Assembly: GCF_016863275.1 (NCBI RefSeq)
Contig: NZ_BOOO01000017.1
Location: 62,001 to 126,000, forward strand
DNA from: Planotetraspora mira
GTDB taxonomy: Bacteria > Actinomycetota > Actinomycetes > Streptosporangiales > Streptosporangiaceae
DNA length: 64,000 nucleotides
Direction: 5' to 3'
The translations under genes and the position numbers were made by a program. Positions 1 through 7,417 of this stretch are shown piece after piece. Positions within the stretch are counted from its first letter, which is position 1. Each line of letters begins with the position of its first letter. The notes under the pieces are model-generated. The model had not been told where the DNA came from. It worked only from the letters and a program-made list of their open reading frames with translations, and searched no databases.

Positions 1-1
1 G

Positions 2-55
2 TTGCACCCGCTCCGCGAGGTCCCGCACTGGGACTGGCCCACACCGTCCGCATGA
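2..55 (+). CDS. Possible 3' end of a truncated gene
   Basis: An open frame runs in from the left edge and stops at TGA 53-55, giving a tail that reads LHPLREVPHWDWPTPSA. The composition is compatible with a real C-terminus, but only 17 codons are visible, no family can be recognised and the frame could be chance. Nothing else is evident between 56 and 116. Confidence 0.2.
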   Translation: MHPLREVPHWDWPTPSA

Positions 56-116
56 TCCCCGCCCCGCGGGTCACCGCTGTTCGCATGCGTAGAAGGCGGT
101 GACACGGGCGGCGGGG

Positions 117-710
117 TCAGACCGCCCCGGCAGGCCGGGCGCGCACACCGTCGAGGGCGATTCCGAGCACCCGCTCGCGCTGCTCGTCGTCGACGAAGGA
201 CGCTCCGGTGATTCCGCCGACCAGGCGGAGCACGTCGTCGAAGCTGATGTCCGCGCGGGCGTCCCCGGCCTCCTGCGCCCGTGCGAACAGCGGCTCCCCT
301 GCTCCGTACATGATGTCTCTGCACGAGCGGAACATCGCGGATTCGCGGTTGAGCGCTTCGGAGATCGCGGCCTTTGTAGCGACATATCCGACGAAGCGTC
401 GCAACCAGGTGACGAGGGCCTCCCACGGCGGCAGGCCGGCCACCTTCTCGGCCTCACGGCGGAGCCCCTCCACATCGTCGACGTACACCGCGTCGAACAG
501 GTCCTGGCGCGTCGGGAAGTTGCGGTAGAGGGTGCCGATGCCGACGCCCGCCCGGCGCGCGATGTCCTCCAGCGACGCCCCGGTGCCGTGCTGGGCGAAG
601 GCCTCACGCGCCGCGACGAGCAGGGCGTCGAAGTTCCTCCGGGCGTCGGCACGGTGCGGGCGCCGCACCACGTCGGCGGAGCCGGTGCCTGTGATTGTTC
701 TCTCTGTCAC
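117..710 (-). CDS. TetR/AcrR family transcriptional regulator
   Basis: A 197-residue one-component repressor. The N-terminal TetR helix-turn-helix lies at about residues 25-72, with the run LEDIARRAGVGIGTLYRNF followed by the usual TRQDLFDAVY helix; the rest is the helical ligand-binding and dimerisation domain. The GTG start at 710 was chosen because the HTH begins about 20 residues later and because upstream extension would cross the operator cluster. It is divergent from an MFS exporter at 916, the classic arrangement of a drug-responsive repressor and its pump. Three tandem palindromes at 745-802 in the shared gap are its likely binding sites. The ligand is unknown. Family call is firm; the target assignment is inference from neighbourhood. 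Confidence 0.9.
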   Translation of the reverse strand: MTERTITGTGSADVVRRPHRADARRNFDALLVAAREAFAQHGTGASLEDIARRAGVGIGTLYRNFPTRQDLFDAVYVDDVEGLRREAEKVAGLPPWEALVTWLRRFVGYVATKAAISEALNRESAMFRSCRDIMYGAGEPLFARAQEAGDARADISFDDVLRLVGGITGASFVDDEQRERVLGIALDGVRARPAGAV

Positions 711-744
711 AGATGACTCCCAGGTAAGGCGGCCGTTTGTCAGC

Positions 745-802
745 GGAGGCTTGCCTCCGTTATTGTGGAGGCATACCTCCGCTATTGCGGAGGTTCTCCT
801 CC
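745..802. promoter_or_regulatory. Triple palindromic operator between tetR and MFS gene
   Basis: Three copies of GGAGG-N4-CCTCC lie at 745-758, 767-780 and 789-802, exactly 22 bp apart, separated by near-identical 8-bp spacers (gttattgt and gctattgc). Read the other way, this gives two 20-bp sites, 753-772 and 775-794; the second, ACCTCCGC-tatt-GCGGAGGT, is a perfect inverted repeat. A 22-bp period puts adjacent sites on the same DNA face. It occupies the gap between a tetR gene and a divergent exporter, so it is most likely the TetR operator. Confidence 0.75.
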
Positions 803-915
803 ACTTTACAGCCTGGGTCGTCGTCCGCGGATGCCGTGAGAGGCACCGGCGGCCGGCCTCCTCGCCGGCATGCCCCCCCGCGGCCCAGGCGTCATTCATA
901 GTCGAAGGACTCTTC

Positions 916-2364
916 ATGGCAGGCGCCACCTCAACGGCGCGGCGCACCTTCCTGGTGCTGTCCGCCGCCGCCGCCGCATTCTCGATCATGCAGTCGCTGG
1001 TCACCCCGGTGCTGCCGACCATCCAGCACGATCTGCACACCAGCCAGGGCACGGTGACCTGGGTGCTGACGGCGTGGTTGTTGTCCGCGTCGGTCGCGAC
1101 CCCTCTGCTGGGCCGCATCGGCGACATGATCGGCAAGGAGCGCACCCTTCTCGTCGCCCTCGGCGCGATCGCCGTCGGGTGCCTGATCGCCGCGCTCGCC
1201 CCGAACCTCGGGGTGCTGATCGTCGGCCGGGTGGTCCAGGGGCTCGGCGGAGCGGTGTTCCCGGTGTCGTTCGGGATCATCCGCGACGAGTTCCCCCCTG
1301 AGCGGGTGCCTTCCGCGGTCGGCGGCCTTTCCGCCGTCATCGCCGCCGGAGGCGGCCTGGGCATCGTGCTGGCCGGTCCGATCGTCGGAGCGCTGGACTG
1401 GCGGTGGCTTTTCTGGATTCCGATGATCGTCGTGACGGTGACCGCGATCCTCGCCTACAGGTATGTGCCGGAGTCTCCGGTGCGGACTCCGGGGCGCGTC
1501 GACTGGCTGGCCGCGGTGCTCCTGTCGGGGTGGCTGGTGGCGCTGCTGGTCCCGCTCAGCGAGGCCTCGTCGTGGGGCTGGGGGTCGGCCCGGACGATCG
1601 CGTCGTTCGCCGCCGCGGTGGTCCTGTTCGCCCTGTGGATCACGGTCGAGACGAGGTCCCGCAACCCGCTGATCGACATGCGGATGATGCGGCTGCCCGC
1701 CGTGTGGACGACCAACCTCGTGGCGCTGCTGTTCGGCGCGGGCATGTTCTCCGTGTACGCGTTCCTGCCGCAGTTCATGCAGATACCCCGGGCGGCGGGC
1801 TACGGGTTCGGCTCCACGGTCACCGGCGCCGGTCTCCTGATGTTGCCCATGCTCGTGACGATGGCCGTCGGCGGAACGGTCAGCGGCCCGATCTCCCGTC
1901 GCGTCGGAGCCAAGGCCCAACTCGTGTGGGGGTCGGCGGGCAGCATGCTCTCGTGCGCCGCGTTCGCCGTCTATCACGATCAGCCGTGGCAGATCGCCGT
2001 CGCCGGCGGCGTCTTCGGTCTCGGCCTCGGCCTCGCCTACGCCTCGATGACCAACCTGATCGTGCAGAGCGTGCCGGCGAACCAGACCGGCGCCGCCAGT
2101 GGTATGAACGCCAACATCCGCACCATCGGCGGGTCGATCGGCACCGCGGTGGTGAGCTCCGTCATCACGGGTCATCTGGAGCCCGGTGGCCTGCCGTACG
2201 AGTCGGGCTTCACGCACAGCTTCTCGGTGCTCGCCCTGACCTCGGCGGCCGCCGTCGTCGTGGCGCTGTTCATTCCCACCGTGCGCGGGCGCCGGGCGTC
2301 CGCGGCCGCCGTGCGCGAGACCCCGGCCGCCGCACCGGCGTCTGTCGGCGGCGGGAAGGACTGA
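916..2364 (+). CDS. MFS transporter, DHA2-type drug exporter (14 TMS)
   Basis: A 482-residue major facilitator superfamily protein of the size usual for the 14-helix DHA2 drug:H+ antiporters. Motif A (LLGRIGDMIGKERT, about residues 64-77) follows the second helix, and an antiporter motif C-like stretch (GLGIVLAGPIVG) sits in the fifth helix. The start ATG 916 has a GAAGGA ribosome-binding site at 903-908; an upstream in-frame extension would run through the operator. The protein should sit in the cytoplasmic membrane and extrude hydrophobic compounds using the proton gradient. It is divergent from the TetR gene at 117-710 and is presumably repressed by it. The substrate cannot be read from sequence. 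Confidence 0.9.
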   Translation: MAGATSTARRTFLVLSAAAAAFSIMQSLVTPVLPTIQHDLHTSQGTVTWVLTAWLLSASVATPLLGRIGDMIGKERTLLVALGAIAVGCLIAALAPNLGVLIVGRVVQGLGGAVFPVSFGIIRDEFPPERVPSAVGGLSAVIAAGGGLGIVLAGPIVGALDWRWLFWIPMIVVTVTAILAYRYVPESPVRTPGRVDWLAAVLLSGWLVALLVPLSEASSWGWGSARTIASFAAAVVLFALWITVETRSRNPLIDMRMMRLPAVWTTNLVALLFGAGMFSVYAFLPQFMQIPRAAGYGFGSTVTGAGLLMLPMLVTMAVGGTVSGPISRRVGAKAQLVWGSAGSMLSCAAFAVYHDQPWQIAVAGGVFGLGLGLAYASMTNLIVQSVPANQTGAASGMNANIRTIGGSIGTAVVSSVITGHLEPGGLPYESGFTHSFSVLALTSAAAVVVALFIPTVRGRRASAAAVRETPAAAPASVGGGKD

Positions 2365-2365
2365 C

Positions 2366-2393
2366 GGCGCGGGCCGGCACACGGCCCGCCGCC
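2366..2393. terminator. Hairpin between convergent MFS and tetR genes
   Basis: GCGGGCC (2369-2375) pairs with GGCCCGC (2383-2389) around a 7-nt loop, extended by GGC/GCC after a one-base bulge. It begins just after the MFS stop codon and lies before the end of the convergent TetR gene. There is no U tract, as is common in high-GC actinomycetes. Confidence 0.5.
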
Positions 2394-2455
2394 CCCGGTC
2401 CGGCCCCCGCCCGGGGCGGCCGTCCTCCGTCTCCCCTCGGGCGACGTCCTCCGTC

Positions 2456-3037
2456 TCACCCGGCTGGGGCCGGAGGACGTGTCCGCCTGGCGGATTCGAG
2501 CAGCAGGCCGGCCGCCGCCCTGGCCTGTGCCGCCGTTCCGGGATCACGGAGGATTCCGGCGGTCACCATGGCGCCCTCGGCGAGCAGGAGCAGATGGCCC
2601 GCCAGGTCGCGGGGAAGGTGAGCCCCGTCGGTGAGCGTCTCCAGGTATCGGCCGAACGCCTGCTTGTGCCGCCGGGCCTGCGCGGCGACGGTCGCCGACG
2701 TGGCCCCCAGCTCGCCGTAGGAGTTGATCCACGCACACCCGCGGAAGCCGGGCTCGCCGAACCACAGTTCGAGCCAGTCGAAGACGGCGATGATCCGGCC
2801 CTCCGGGTCGTCACACGACTCCACGTGCTCGGCGAGGCGCCGCCGCCAGCTGAGGTCGCGGCGCTCGAGGTAGGCCTCGACGAGCCGGTCCTTCGTGGCG
2901 AACAGCTGGTAGAGGCGCTTGAGCGACACACCCGACAGGCTGCGGATCTCGTCCATGCCCACGGCCTGGATGCCCCTGCCGTAGAACAACTCCTCCGCCG
3001 CGTCGAGCACGTGGTCGCGCGCCGCCTCCCGATCCAC
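2456..3037 (-). CDS. TetR/AcrR family transcriptional regulator
   Basis: A 193-residue TetR-type repressor starting at GTG 3037, which is preceded by a GAGGTG ribosome-binding site. The HTH is at about residues 8-55 (MDEIRSLSGVSLKRLYQLF, then ATKDRLVEAYLERR). The rest is a helical effector domain of normal length. It is divergent from a small NTF2-fold protein gene at 3152, and two GAGAAC-N4-GTTCTC palindromes lie in the gap over its own promoter region, consistent with autoregulation and control of the neighbour. Its ligand is unknown. It is convergent with the MFS gene. Confidence 0.9.
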   Translation of the reverse strand: MDREAARDHVLDAAEELFYGRGIQAVGMDEIRSLSGVSLKRLYQLFATKDRLVEAYLERRDLSWRRRLAEHVESCDDPEGRIIAVFDWLELWFGEPGFRGCAWINSYGELGATSATVAAQARRHKQAFGRYLETLTDGAHLPRDLAGHLLLLAEGAMVTAGILRDPGTAAQARAAAGLLLESARRTRPPAPAG

Positions 3038-3065
3038 TCCATCACCTCGCCCCTGCCTTGACTGA

Positions 3066-3110
3066 GAGAACCAGCGTTCTCTAGGTTAGTGGAGAACGCT
3101 CGTTCTCCAC
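3066..3110. promoter_or_regulatory. Two TetR-type operator palindromes
   Basis: Site 1, GAGAAC-cagc-GTTCTC, is a perfect 16-bp inverted repeat at 3066-3081. Site 2 at 3089-3110 has perfect 9-bp arms, GTGGAGAAC-gctc-GTTCTCCAC when written with its spacer. The two centres are 26 bp apart. They occupy the gap between the divergent tetR (start 3037) and NTF2-fold gene (start 3152), so they are the probable operators of that TetR protein. Confidence 0.75.
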
Positions 3111-3151
3111 GACGGGCATCGTTCCCCCGCACACATCAGAGAGGTGAGGGC

Positions 3152-3610
3152 ATGGCCCAGCGCCCACCATTGCCACCGTTCGACCACAAGACCGCGCTGC
3201 AGAAGGTCCAGGCCGCCGAGGACGCGTGGAACACCCGCGACCCGCAGAGGGTCGCGCTCGCCTACACGCCGGACTCGGTCTGGCGCAACCGCGACGCCTT
3301 CGTGACCGGGCGCGAGGCCATCGTCGAGTTCCTCACCCGGAAGTGGGAGCGCGAACTCGACTACGCGCTGCGCAAGGAACTGTGGGCCTTCGACGGCAAC
3401 CGCATCGCCGTGCGCTTCCAGTACGAGTGCCACGACGCCGACGGCCGGTTCTGGCGGAGCTACGGCAACGAACTCTGGGAGTTCGACGCCGACGGCCTCA
3501 TGGCCCGCCGGGAGGCCAGCATCAACGACGTCCGCATCCAGGAGCAGGACAGGCGCATCTTCGGACCGCGCCCTGACGACGAGCGCGGAGTCCCCTTCCC
3601 GATCCGGTGA
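3152..3610 (+). CDS. NTF2-fold protein, DUF1348 family
   Basis: A 152-residue single-domain protein. The stretch [21 protein letters not shown], followed by a conserved [12 protein letters not shown] region and a [11 protein letters not shown] strand, matches the DUF1348 branch of the NTF2-like (SnoaL-related) cone-shaped fold. No catalytic role is established for this family. A strong GAGGTGAGGG ribosome-binding site at 3141-3150 fixes the ATG at 3152. It is divergent from a TetR gene whose palindromic operators lie immediately upstream, so it is likely induced by the TetR ligand, perhaps to bind or convert it. No signal peptide is visible, so the product should be cytoplasmic. Confidence 0.85.
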   Translation: MAQRPPLPPFDHKTALQKVQAAEDAWNTRDPQRVALAYTPDSVWRNRDAFVTGREAIVEFLTRKWERELDYALRKELWAFDGNRIAVRFQYECHDADGRFWRSYGNELWEFDADGLMARREASINDVRIQEQDRRIFGPRPDDERGVPFPIR

Positions 3611-3634
3611 CGGGACCCCGGCGGTCGCGTCACA

Positions 3635-4468
3635 TCATCGTGCGGCGGCGAGGCCGGCCAGTCTGGCCAGAGCGTGCTCGGACGGACTGCCGGACTCGGC
3701 CTGGAGGACCGCCAGAAGCTGGCCGGGGGTCCGGCAGACCGCGAAGACCTCGAAGGTGAAGGCCATGTCACCGACATCGTCGCGGTGCAGACGGATGGAC
3801 CCGTGGGTTCTGCCCCGCACTTCATGCCGGGCCCACAGCCGGCGGAAGTCGTCGCTTTCGAGCGAGAGCTCCTCGACCAGCTCGTACAAGGACGGATCGT
3901 CGTGGTTCGCCCCCACGGCGGCCCGGAGGTGTGCCACCTTGAACGAGGCCTCCTGCTCCCAGTCCAGATAGAACTCACGGGACGCGGGGTTGAGGAAGGT
4001 CATCCGCATCAGGTTGCCGTTGTGCTCCAGACCCTCATGAAGGGCGGCGTTCAGCGGGTTCTGCGCCAGCACATCCCAACGGCGGTTCACCACGAACGCC
4101 GCCACGTCGTGCTGGCGCTCGATGAAGCGCAGCACCTCCGGGCCGACAGGCTCGCCCCGGCTGCCGATCACCTTCCTCAGCTGACTCGCCCTTCGGTGTG
4201 CCAGCTCGTAGAGGTGCCGGGTGGCCTCGAGGTCGAGCTGGAGCACCCGTGCGAGGGAGCCGAGGACCTGATCCGAGGGATCACGCTCCCTCCCCTGCTC
4301 GAGCCTCACGTAGTAGTCGGTGCTGACACCGGCCAGCCGGGCGACCTCGTCATGGCGAAGCCCGGTCGTCCGCCGCCGGCGGGCGACCGAGTCCATTCCC
4401 GCCTGATCGACCGTCGTGACCTGACGCCTGGCGCGCAAGAACTCGCCGAGAGGGCCTCCACCTGCCAT
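3635..4468 (-). CDS. XRE-family regulator with MmyB-type ligand domain
   Basis: A 277-residue regulator. Residues about 30-85 form an XRE helix-turn-helix with the signature RRRTTGLRHDEVARLAGVS and then YYVRLEQGR. Residues about 105-270 match the MmyB-like transcription-regulator ligand-binding domain common in actinomycetes. In-frame upstream codons exist to 4540, but ATG 4468 was chosen because it begins just ahead of the conserved LGEFLRARR segment; no clear ribosome-binding site precedes it, so a leaderless message is possible. Members of this family often control an adjacent oxidoreductase, but no such neighbour exists here. It is convergent with the NTF2-fold gene, with only 24 bp between the two stops. 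Confidence 0.88.
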   Translation of the reverse strand: MAGGGPLGEFLRARRQVTTVDQAGMDSVARRRRTTGLRHDEVARLAGVSTDYYVRLEQGRERDPSDQVLGSLARVLQLDLEATRHLYELAHRRASQLRKVIGSRGEPVGPEVLRFIERQHDVAAFVVNRRWDVLAQNPLNAALHEGLEHNGNLMRMTFLNPASREFYLDWEQEASFKVAHLRAAVGANHDDPSLYELVEELSLESDDFRRLWARHEVRGRTHGSIRLHRDDVGDMAFTFEVFAVCRTPGQLLAVLQAESGSPSEHALARLAGLAAAR

Positions 4469-4645
4469 GTTCACAATTAATACAAAGGCTCCGCCTCCGA
4501 GCGAGGTCGTGCTGTACCCAGCAGTGCGACACCCACCCATGGGCGCTCACCGCGGACGCACCGCGATCAGGGGCTGACCATCCGCAAGCCGGGTCACCCA
4601 CCTCACGGGGCGGTACATCTAGGCGGGGGGCATGGGCGCCGTTTC

Positions 4646-4684
4646 CGTTTCTCATGGAATCTCGGACGATTTCCATGAGAAACG
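4646..4684. repeat. Perfect 14-bp inverted repeat
   Basis: CGTTTCTCATGGAA (4646-4659) is followed after 11 bp by its exact reverse complement (4671-4684). It lies downstream of the minus-strand permease operon and upstream of the minus-strand XRE gene. On the plus strand the right arm is followed by AAAAAG; neither strand shows a U tract after the stem. It could be a factor-assisted terminator for the permease operon or a large operator for the XRE protein. Confidence 0.7.
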
Positions 4685-4708
4685 AAAAAGCCGCGGCTTC
4701 TCGACGAC

Positions 4709-4752
4709 GGCTGCGGGAGTGACTGGCCACGGCTGCGGGAGTGACCGGCCGC
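4709..4752. repeat. 22-bp tandem direct repeat (two copies)
   Basis: Two adjacent 22-bp units at 4709-4730 and 4731-4752, each beginning GGCTGCGGGAGTGAC, match at 20 of 22 positions. They lie about 50 bp past the stop of the permease operon. No function is apparent; it may be a recent slippage duplication. Confidence 0.7.
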
Positions 4753-4798
4753 GGCCCGTGTCCGCGAGAGTCCGCCGATGACCACAGGGCGCGGCCTG

Positions 4799-7417
4799 TC
4801 ACGGGGCCTGCCCCATTTGCAGGACTCCGGCGACCGCCCGCCCTGTCATCGCGTGTAAACAGGCACCGAGGACGGCGACCGCGGCCACTCCGGCGGCCAG
4901 CAGCGACGGCGTCCCCAGACTGATCGGGAACCCGTCGACCGGCAGGCCGGCGTAGGCGGACAGATCGATGCCGGAGCCGAGTGCGAGCGGAAGCGCGAGT
5001 CCGAGCGCGAGGCCCGCGAGCGAGGCGAGCACGATCAGAGGCGCGATCTCCAGCACGGTCAGGCTCCGCGCCTGCCGCCGGGACAGCCCGGCGGTCCTCA
5101 GGTACGCGAGCGTGCGGGCCCGGTCCGCGGCGCCGATCATCAGCGCGATGACCACCGCCACGAGCGCGTAGCCCGCGAGAGCGACCGTGACGAGGGTGAA
5201 CGCCATCACGATCGTGCTCGTCAGCGGGCTGTCGGCGATCTTGCGCAGAGCGTCGTCGGCGGTCACCACGAGGACCTGCGGATCGTTCACGACCCTGGCC
5301 AGGCTCGCCCGGTCGGCGTCCCCCTTCACCAGCAGCGTGTTGGCGAACGGAACCGTCCCCGACCGCTTCGCCGCGTCGTACGGCAGGACGATCAGCTCGT
5401 CGCCGGCCTCGGCCAGTCCGGGCAGCGCGCTGATCGTGCCCCTGTTGACCGCCGTCATCCGCGCCGGCCAGCCGAGCTCGAACGTCGTCAGGCCGCTGAG
5501 CGACGGCGAGACCAGCGCGGGCACCCCTGCCGACACTCCGGGGGCCGGTGCGGGCACGACGAGCGGGGTGCCCGACGCCATCCGCCGGTAGGCCGCGAGA
5601 TCCACCGCGACGATGCGCACCCTGCGGCCGCCGACGCTGATCTGGGCGATCCCCTTGGCCACCGGCAGCACCTCCTCGACCCCCGGCAGTTCGCGCACCC
5701 GTTCGATGGTCCCGGGCGCGATGTCGGCGTCCCGTTCGATCCGGGCGGAGGCACCGACCTGCCGCCAGGCGGCGGTCCGCTGGGTGTCGCCGATCGCCTG
5801 GGAGACCACCGCCCCGAACACGGAGACTGCCAGCGCGGGCAGCAGGATCAGCACCGCCAGGGCGGCCGCCCCCCTGGCCCTGGCCGCCTGGGCGAGGGCG
5901 AGGAAGGGCACGGCCCGATGCCGTGCCAGCCGGCCGGCCAGGCGGAGCGGATAGGGGTAGCCGCGCTGCGTGACCAGTGCCGCCGCGAGCGTCAGCGCGG
6001 CCGGCACGGCCATCAGGAACGGGTCGCCCGCCTCCGCGGAGCCGCCGGTGAGGCCCCGGGTGGGCAGCAGGTATGCCCCGGCCAGGGCCAGACCGACGAC
6101 CGTCACCTCCGTGACGATCCTGCGCGGCGAGGGCCGCCGCAGGACGGCGTCCTCCCGCCGGCCGTTCAACGGCTCGCGGTAGGACCGGGCGAGCCGTACG
6201 ACGGGGAGGGCGATCGCGGCCAGAGCCGGGATCACGGGCCCGATCAGCGCGGCCGGGGTGACCGGGCCGGGCACCAGGAACGCCAGGCCGTACCCGAGCA
6301 GGACGGCCGGCAGCGCCGCGAGGGCCGCCACGGCGGAACCCGTGCCGACGATCCGGACCGGCCCCGCGCCCCTGGCCCGCATCAGCGTCAGCCCGGCGCG
6401 CATCCGCTCGGTCAGCAACTGCGACGCGAGCACGATGACGCCGACCGAGACCAGCCCGAGCCCGCCGAGGATGAGGAGCATCAGCGTCTGCGCGGTCGCC
6501 AGCTTCCTGAGGAAGCCGGTGAGCAGCGGGGAGAGGCCGGTCTCCAGCGTGTACTGGCCCATCACGGTGGACCTCCCGCCGACCATCCGGTTGTAGACGC
6601 CGAGAGCGTCCACCACGTCCGGGGCGTTGCGCGCGGTCACCGCACCCGTGTCGAGGCCGAGCACCCACGAGTACCGCACGCCGAGACTGCTGTCCATGTG
6701 GGCCAGGCTGTCCGCGCCGGTGAGCCCGGTGACCAACAGCTGGTCGATGTCGCCGCTGGGTCGCAGGCTCACGTGCGGGACGCCCCGGTTGTGCTCCCAG
6801 AACCCGTCCGCGGGATCGACGAGCTCGAAGAACCCGGTGACGCGGGCGGCGAGCCGCCCGTCCGCCCCGAGCAGCAGCGTCGAGCCGACGTGCAGGCCCA
6901 GCTTGTCCGCCGCCTCGTGCACGAGAGCGAGGTCGACCCGGTCGAGGTCCCGCCCGCCGACCCGGACACGCCCGGCGGGCCCCGGCGGGGCTCCCTCGAC
7001 GTAGCGCACGCGGCGGTCGGCCGCCGGCAGCCAGGCCAGGTCGACGAACTGAAAGTCCTGGTTCGGCTCCCCCACCCTGCCGACCACCGGCGTGCCGTAC
7101 GTCGACGCCCCGTAGTGGCCGTTCCCACCGGCCTGGACGACCTTCCGGAGGGCGGGCGGCAGGGCTCCCCGCCATTGGGCGTCCGCGGCGGCGAACCGCG
7201 ACGGGCTGGTGTACAGGTCGCCGATCGGTTGCGGCCAGAACGCCACGTCCAGGTCGACGAGGTCGGCGGTGCTGTCGTCCAGGACGCGGCGGAGGGAGTC
7301 GTCGTACGACTGCTCGAAGGTGCGCGGCAACACCGCCAGCAGCAAGGACGCGGTGAAGGCGAGCAGCGCGAGCGCCGCCGCCGCTCCTCGATGCGCCCGC
7401 AGAAGCGTGAAGGGCAT
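4799..7417 (-). CDS. FtsX-like ABC transporter permease
   Basis: An 872-residue membrane protein. An N-terminal transmembrane helix (about residues 8-30) is followed by a large extracellular domain of roughly 270 residues, a central bundle of hydrophobic helices (about 300-560), a second soluble region, and a C-terminal FtsX-type three-helix domain (about 730-865). This MacB/FtsX-like layout is found in ABC systems that act on lipoproteins, peptides or cell-envelope substrates. ATG 7417 shares one base with the stop codon of the upstream permease gene (TGATG), so the two are translationally coupled. No ATP-binding subunit is encoded on either side, so the pair must use an ATPase from elsewhere or work without one. 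Long antisense open frames across this gene are high-GC shadows. Confidence 0.88.
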   Translation of the reverse strand: MPFTLLRAHRGAAAALALLAFTASLLLAVLPRTFEQSYDDSLRRVLDDSTADLVDLDVAFWPQPIGDLYTSPSRFAAADAQWRGALPPALRKVVQAGGNGHYGASTYGTPVVGRVGEPNQDFQFVDLAWLPAADRRVRYVEGAPPGPAGRVRVGGRDLDRVDLALVHEAADKLGLHVGSTLLLGADGRLAARVTGFFELVDPADGFWEHNRGVPHVSLRPSGDIDQLLVTGLTGADSLAHMDSSLGVRYSWVLGLDTGAVTARNAPDVVDALGVYNRMVGGRSTVMGQYTLETGLSPLLTGFLRKLATAQTLMLLILGGLGLVSVGVIVLASQLLTERMRAGLTLMRARGAGPVRIVGTGSAVAALAALPAVLLGYGLAFLVPGPVTPAALIGPVIPALAAIALPVVRLARSYREPLNGRREDAVLRRPSPRRIVTEVTVVGLALAGAYLLPTRGLTGGSAEAGDPFLMAVPAALTLAAALVTQRGYPYPLRLAGRLARHRAVPFLALAQAARARGAAALAVLILLPALAVSVFGAVVSQAIGDTQRTAAWRQVGASARIERDADIAPGTIERVRELPGVEEVLPVAKGIAQISVGGRRVRIVAVDLAAYRRMASGTPLVVPAPAPGVSAGVPALVSPSLSGLTTFELGWPARMTAVNRGTISALPGLAEAGDELIVLPYDAAKRSGTVPFANTLLVKGDADRASLARVVNDPQVLVVTADDALRKIADSPLTSTIVMAFTLVTVALAGYALVAVVIALMIGAADRARTLAYLRTAGLSRRQARSLTVLEIAPLIVLASLAGLALGLALPLALGSGIDLSAYAGLPVDGFPISLGTPSLLAAGVAAVAVLGACLHAMTGRAVAGVLQMGQAP

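Larger units (their letters stand above)
4469..4798. other. 330-bp gene-free gap with inverted and direct repeats
   Basis: No plausible coding frame was found between the XRE gene start and the end of the permease operon. The gap holds a long perfect inverted repeat (4646-4684) and a 22-bp tandem duplication (4709-4752), listed separately. The stretch just upstream of the XRE start (4469-4500) is AT-rich relative to its surroundings and probably contains that gene's promoter. Confidence 0.6.

Noticed and set aside
931-2547. Antisense frame of 538 codons opposite the MFS gene
   Set aside because: No helix pattern or motif; the plus-strand frame encodes the transporter with motif A.
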